Source: Lentisphaerota bacterium (GTDB taxonomy: Bacteria > Verrucomicrobiota > Kiritimatiellia > Kiritimatiellales > Pontiellaceae). Taken from it: 38,986 nucleotides of DNA. The position numbers and the translations under genes were made by a program. The stretch's first letter is position 1; every line of letters begins with the position of its first letter. The notes below the pieces were generated by a model. That model was given only the letters and a program-made list of their open reading frames with translations. It was not told where the DNA came from and did not search any database. The DNA is taken from the NCBI GenBank assembly GCA_012729265.1, contig JAAYDL010000027.1, positions 1-38,986 of the forward strand, read 5' to 3'. Positions 34,717 through 38,986 of the stretch are shown here, piece after piece.

Positions 34717-36576
34717 ATGAAAGCATATAATACGATAGGGTTTGCATTTGCTCTGGCCGTTGTAGTGCTGTCAAATGGGTATGCTCAGACCGATCAAAAA
34801 ACCGAGGCGGAAAGCGATATGCAGTCATTACTCCGCCTAATCAATCAGGGGCGTGGGAACGAGAGTTCGACCAATGATGTGGATGGCGTTGAACTGCAAG
34901 GCGATCCGGTTTCCGGGGATTCGGTAGCTTCTGATGTAGTGCTACTCAATAATCCCGAGGCAACGATTGTGCCCATGAAAAGGGATGCAGCGGGTAATGA
35001 ATTGATTTCTATCAACGATTTTAAGGGAACTCTAGCGGAGGCGATTGCATTATTTGCTGAGCTTTCTGAAAAAAATATTATTATCCCCCAGTTGCCGGAA
35101 ACCTCCACGATTGCCTTTAGCTTTACGGATGTGGAGTGGCGTTCAGCCCTGCAGTCTGTGCTTGATACGTATAACTATGAACTCTACCAACGGGTTTCCG
35201 AATCGGAGATTTACAGTGTTCGGTTGCGTCCGGAGGGCGCTCCGGACCCATTGTTGGTTCGAACCTTTGTGCTGAAATATGCAACGGTTCCGCTGGCGGC
35301 TGAGCTCGTCCGCGGAATCATGGGGGAGGATGAGGCGAAGATTTCTGAATTTGCTTCGCGCAATATGTTGGTGGTTAAAGCAAGCGAAGAACGGTTGCGC
35401 GAAATTGAAGCCATTGTGCAATCGATTGATACGGTCCGTGATCAGGTCTACATTGAATCCAAGTTTATGGAGTTGACCGACGATGCGCAGAAGGATCTCG
35501 GTATCGACTGGGCGGTTCTTCAGGCATATAGCTTAGGAACGTCCGGTGATTTAACAAAGACGATTGAGGATCTGGACAGTTCTTCACGAACCGAGACGAC
35601 CTATCGGGATTCCGAGGGGAATGTCTATGAGACGGCCAGCGGTTATTCGGAAACCCACCGCGGCGGTTCGTCGGCTGCTCCTTGGACGCTGACGGGCGTA
35701 ACGCCTTCGCTGGAGACGGTAACCGGGAGCGAGAAAACAGAGCTTCTCGCCAGTATTTTAAGTGCGGATGAATTTCGTGTGGCGCTGAGTGCTTTGGCTC
35801 AAAATAAGGGAGTGAATATTATTTCGAACCCGAAGATCATTGTGGCGAACGAAGAACCTGCGAATATTTCGATTATCCGAAAAGAACCCAACCTTCGGCA
35901 GGAACGTCAGCAGGCGATGAACGACACACCGGATACGATTACGTTCACGCTGGATGAAGACCAGCCCTTCTTTGAATACGGAATAAAGCTGGATGTAAGG
36001 CCTTCGATCAACACGTCCAGCAACATTACCGTTCAGATCAATCCTTCGCTGACCCGAAAATATGCAGATAAAGAGGCGGGGCAGAATACGTATCCGATTA
36101 TTGACGAAAAGAGTATTAAGACGGTCTTTAATCTCGCCAGCGGTCAGACGGCTGCGATCGGCGGGCTGACCGAAATTTCGGAGTCTGAAGTCGTGCGCAA
36201 GGTTCCGGTTCTGGGAAGTATTCCGTTGCTTGGAAGACTCTTCCGATGGGAACAGACGGTACGGGGTCAGAAGGAAACCATCATATTTGTAACCGTTGGT
36301 TTAGCCAATACCCATAATTTGGATCCCAATGAGGGAATGCCCGCCGATTCCGAATTGGCGCGACTTCAGATGATACAGGATGATAACACCAGACGTATTC
36401 GTGAACTGAGTCTTGAGTACTATTCTGCTGAGGAAGCAGACAAGCTCAACGATGCACTCAATGAACTTGAGCGGAAAGAGCAGGAGCGTGTTGAGACGCG
36501 TGCGCTGGAGCTGATGCGGGCCGAAGAGGAGCAGGCCATAAAAGACGCTCAGTACAATCTTGAGTCCGCAGAATAA
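34717..36576 (+). CDS. Secretin (PilQ/GspD-like) with N domains
   Basis: ISINDFKGTLAEAIALFAELSEKNIIIPQ; FVLKYATVPLAAELVRGIMGEDEAKISEFASRNMLVVKASEERLREIEAIVQSIDTVRDQVYIESKFMEL; SIKTVFNLASGQTAAIGGLTEISESEVVRKVPVLGSIPLLGRLFRWEQTVRGQKETIIFVTVGLAN. Confidence 0.92.
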   Translation: MKAYNTIGFAFALAVVVLSNGYAQTDQKTEAESDMQSLLRLINQGRGNESSTNDVDGVELQGDPVSGDSVASDVVLLNNPEATIVPMKRDAAGNELISINDFKGTLAEAIALFAELSEKNIIIPQLPETSTIAFSFTDVEWRSALQSVLDTYNYELYQRVSESEIYSVRLRPEGAPDPLLVRTFVLKYATVPLAAELVRGIMGEDEAKISEFASRNMLVVKASEERLREIEAIVQSIDTVRDQVYIESKFMELTDDAQKDLGIDWAVLQAYSLGTSGDLTKTIEDLDSSSRTETTYRDSEGNVYETASGYSETHRGGSSAAPWTLTGVTPSLETVTGSEKTELLASILSADEFRVALSALAQNKGVNIISNPKIIVANEEPANISIIRKEPNLRQERQQAMNDTPDTITFTLDEDQPFFEYGIKLDVRPSINTSSNITVQINPSLTRKYADKEAGQNTYPIIDEKSIKTVFNLASGQTAAIGGLTEISESEVVRKVPVLGSIPLLGRLFRWEQTVRGQKETIIFVTVGLANTHNLDPNEGMPADSELARLQMIQDDNTRRIRELSLEYYSAEEADKLNDALNELERKEQERVETRALELMRAEEEQAIKDAQYNLESAE

Positions 36577-36614
36577 TTTGAAGGCTGTTGACTCCGTTTT
36601 TTCTGGATTTCGAC

Positions 36615-38986
36615 ATGATGGGAGCCGTTGTGAAAAATAAAACGTTAAAATGGACCGCCGTCGGAGTTTTGCTGCTGGGTATTGGGGCGACGTTATTCAG
36701 TGCCAAGCCGGCGGATGATCCCCTGCCGGAGCGTGTTCCGGTGCCTTCTACTATCTCTGAATCGGTGATCCAGCAGCCTACAGCTGCTTTTGCGGAGAAG
36801 GCTGAATCGGTTAAGGTGTCCAATGTTTTAAACGTAATGTCTTTGGACCAACGTGAGCGGGAAACCATGCTTTCAAATGGGCAGGTTGAGCGTCGACGTC
36901 TCGTTACGCACAGCGGAAACTATCCCAACCGACTGGTGGTCGAAACGTATGCCAGAAATGCTGCTCTCCAGCAATATGTGCCGGTTTCTCGCACCGAAAT
37001 GGTGGCGGATCAGGTGTTGGTTCATTTGCGGGAGTCGGCTTCGGAAGAAGATTTGGCTGAATTGGCTCAGGCGCATAACGCCGCAGTAGTGCGCGCGTTG
37101 TCGGATGGAAAAACCTTTGTGGTTCGTTTGTCCGCTCCGGGGCTGGATGCCGTAGATGATGCGGTTGCAAAATTTTCTAGCGCTTCGGCGGAAGTGGCCT
37201 ATGCGGAGCCCGACTTTATTCGTCATCTCAGCGTTACGCCGAATGATCCGATGGTTGGAAACCTTTGGGGAATGGCAAAAATTTCCATGCCGGATGCATG
37301 GAGTCTTTCGACCGGAAACCGCAGCGCAGTGGTGGCGGTGCTGGACACCGGTGTTGATATGGACCATTCCGATCTGACGGCTAATCTTTGGATCAACAGC
37401 GCTGAGATTCCAGACGATGGAGTGGATAACGACGGCAACGGACTGATTGACGATGTGAACGGTTGGGATTTTCTGGGGAAAGATAATAATCCCGATGATA
37501 CTGACGGGCACGGAACACACTGTGCAGGAACGATCGGAGCGGTGGGAAATAATGGAACCCTGGTGGCCGGGGTTTGCTGGACAGTTTCCATTATGCCGGT
37601 GCGCATCGGAACCGAGGCGGGATTGGCGGACTCGGATATTGTGGACGGAATCCGCTATGCCGCCCGCAACGGGGCCAAGGTGCTCTCGAACTCATATGGA
37701 GGAACGGGGTTCAGTCAGACGACGTATGATGCGATTGCCTATGCCTACCAGCGCGGATGTATCTTTGTTGCTGCAGCGGGCAACGAGGGTGTGGATAACG
37801 ATGTAATCCCGCAGTATCCCGCAAGCTATGATCTGCCCAATATTATTTCTGTGGCTGCAACGGATGAAAATGATGTGCTGGCGGATTTTTCCAACTATGG
37901 AGCAACCTCGGTTGATTTGGCGGCTCCAGGGGTAAATATTGTCAGCACCTATCCCGGCGGCGGAACGGAAACCCTACAGGGGACCTCCATGGCGTGTCCG
38001 CATGTGGCCGGTGCATTGGGGTTGTTGGTAAGCGAAAATGCGGAGGTTACTCCGGAAGAAGCCAAGCAGATCCTGCTCGACAGTGTGGATCCGGTTGATG
38101 CGCTGGCGGGTAAGCTGGTTTCCGGCGGTCGCCTGAATGTCTTTACGCTCTTTTCCGGCGCGAGCGATCTGGATCAGGACGGTATGCCCGACGCGTGGGA
38201 AGAGCTTAATGGCGTGACGAATGCGGTTGGCGATCCCGACGGCGACTTTCTTGCCAATCTTCAGGAGTTCAAGAATGCGTGTGATCCGAATAATCCGGAT
38301 TCCGATGGGGACAGCTTAGTTGATGGCTGGGAGGTGCGTTACCGCTTTAATCCAGGCAATGTGCAGGGTGCGCTGCCCAAACTGCAGTATTTGGGTTTCA
38401 ATGAATTTTGTAAGGATGCCTATGATGTTGCATTGGCCGATGGTTATGCCTATGTCGCGGACGGACAATACGGACTTAAGGTGCTGGATTTGAATAATCC
38501 GGAAGCGCCCCTCGGTGTTGGCAGTTATTCTACGGGAGGCTCGGCGCGCGGCGTTTCGGTGGTCGGCAGCCAGGTATATTTGTCTGACGCGGAAAAAGGC
38601 CTTCTTATTCTCGATGTTTCCAATCCTGCTTCACCGAAGTTGACGGCTTCGCTGGCGACGTCGGCGTACAAAACCGATGTTCAGGGAAACTATGCATACG
38701 TGGCAGCCTACACCAACGGCCTGAAGATTGCGTCGATAGCCGATCCGGCCAATCCGCAATGGGTCGGGCAATTGTTGCTCACCGGTATGAAAGCATTTGA
38801 CGTGAAAGTGGCGGGTACGAAAGCCTATGTTGGTATTGATGGTGCGGTGATTATTGTGAATGTGGCTGTGCCGTCGAAACCGTCGATTGCGGCCAAGCAT
38901 ATCAGCGGTATGGATGCCGTAAGTGTGGAATCGGTCGGGAATGATTTACTGGTTGCGTATAATTCGTATGGAGTGATGGCGTATAA
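36615..38986 (+). CDS. Subtilisin-like S8 serine protease with thrombospondin-type-3-like and LVIVD-like repeats (3' end outside window)
   Basis: Open from ATG 36615 to the window edge. VVAVLDTGVDMDHSD, DGHGTHCAGTIGAVGN, AAAGNEGVDND, GTSMACPHVAGALGLL; then DLDQDGMPDAWEE...NPDSDGDSLVDGWEV and repeated VADGQYGLKVLDLNNPEAP / LSDAEKGLLILDVSNPASP. Absent from the supplied ORF track. Confidence 0.93.
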   Translation, partial: MMGAVVKNKTLKWTAVGVLLLGIGATLFSAKPADDPLPERVPVPSTISESVIQQPTAAFAEKAESVKVSNVLNVMSLDQRERETMLSNGQVERRRLVTHSGNYPNRLVVETYARNAALQQYVPVSRTEMVADQVLVHLRESASEEDLAELAQAHNAAVVRALSDGKTFVVRLSAPGLDAVDDAVAKFSSASAEVAYAEPDFIRHLSVTPNDPMVGNLWGMAKISMPDAWSLSTGNRSAVVAVLDTGVDMDHSDLTANLWINSAEIPDDGVDNDGNGLIDDVNGWDFLGKDNNPDDTDGHGTHCAGTIGAVGNNGTLVAGVCWTVSIMPVRIGTEAGLADSDIVDGIRYAARNGAKVLSNSYGGTGFSQTTYDAIAYAYQRGCIFVAAAGNEGVDNDVIPQYPASYDLPNIISVAATDENDVLADFSNYGATSVDLAAPGVNIVSTYPGGGTETLQGTSMACPHVAGALGLLVSENAEVTPEEAKQILLDSVDPVDALAGKLVSGGRLNVFTLFSGASDLDQDGMPDAWEELNGVTNAVGDPDGDFLANLQEFKNACDPNNPDSDGDSLVDGWEVRYRFNPGNVQGALPKLQYLGFNEFCKDAYDVALADGYAYVADGQYGLKVLDLNNPEAPLGVGSYSTGGSARGVSVVGSQVYLSDAEKGLLILDVSNPASPKLTASLATSAYKTDVQGNYAYVAAYTNGLKIASIADPANPQWVGQLLLTGMKAFDVKVAGTKAYVGIDGAVIIVNVAVPSKPSIAAKHISGMDAVSVESVGNDLLVAYNSYGVMAY

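Overview
This window reads as a bacterial chromosome segment, probably from the PVC superphylum (Kiritimatiellota/Verrucomicrobiota-like). That placement is inferred from gene content only. Left to right it contains: an RHS-protein C-terminus with a small downstream membrane ORF; a truncated GH3 glycosidase gene bracketed by two copies of a GGGG(T/C)CAGTCCC repeat; CinA-like, RluD and type-4 UDG genes; an ECF sigma factor with a putative anti-sigma; a tight secretin / HlyD-type lipoprotein / MacB-type ABC operon; nifS-nifU-nadA-gltX; a Ywl-like neighbourhood containing two gene fusions (Hpt-TsaC and RpiB-GlyA); a PTPS/QueD-like protein; an islet of orphan ORFs with attC-like inverted repeats; two PaaK genes with an ACT protein and an inserted four-helix-bundle gene; MurJ; a divergent LpxC-like protein; YjbQ; a PilMNOPQ-like operon led by an ATPase-less GspE N-domain protein; and a subtilisin-like protease running off the window end. 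Intergenic DNA carries several dispersed repeats, including degenerate 7-bp-period repeats, a 50-bp element in three copies, and a 98-bp inverted-repeat element. The strongest candidates for a new system are the secretin-coupled MacAB-like operon, the two metabolic fusions, and the attC-like islet. Product calls come from reading motifs by eye; no searches were run.
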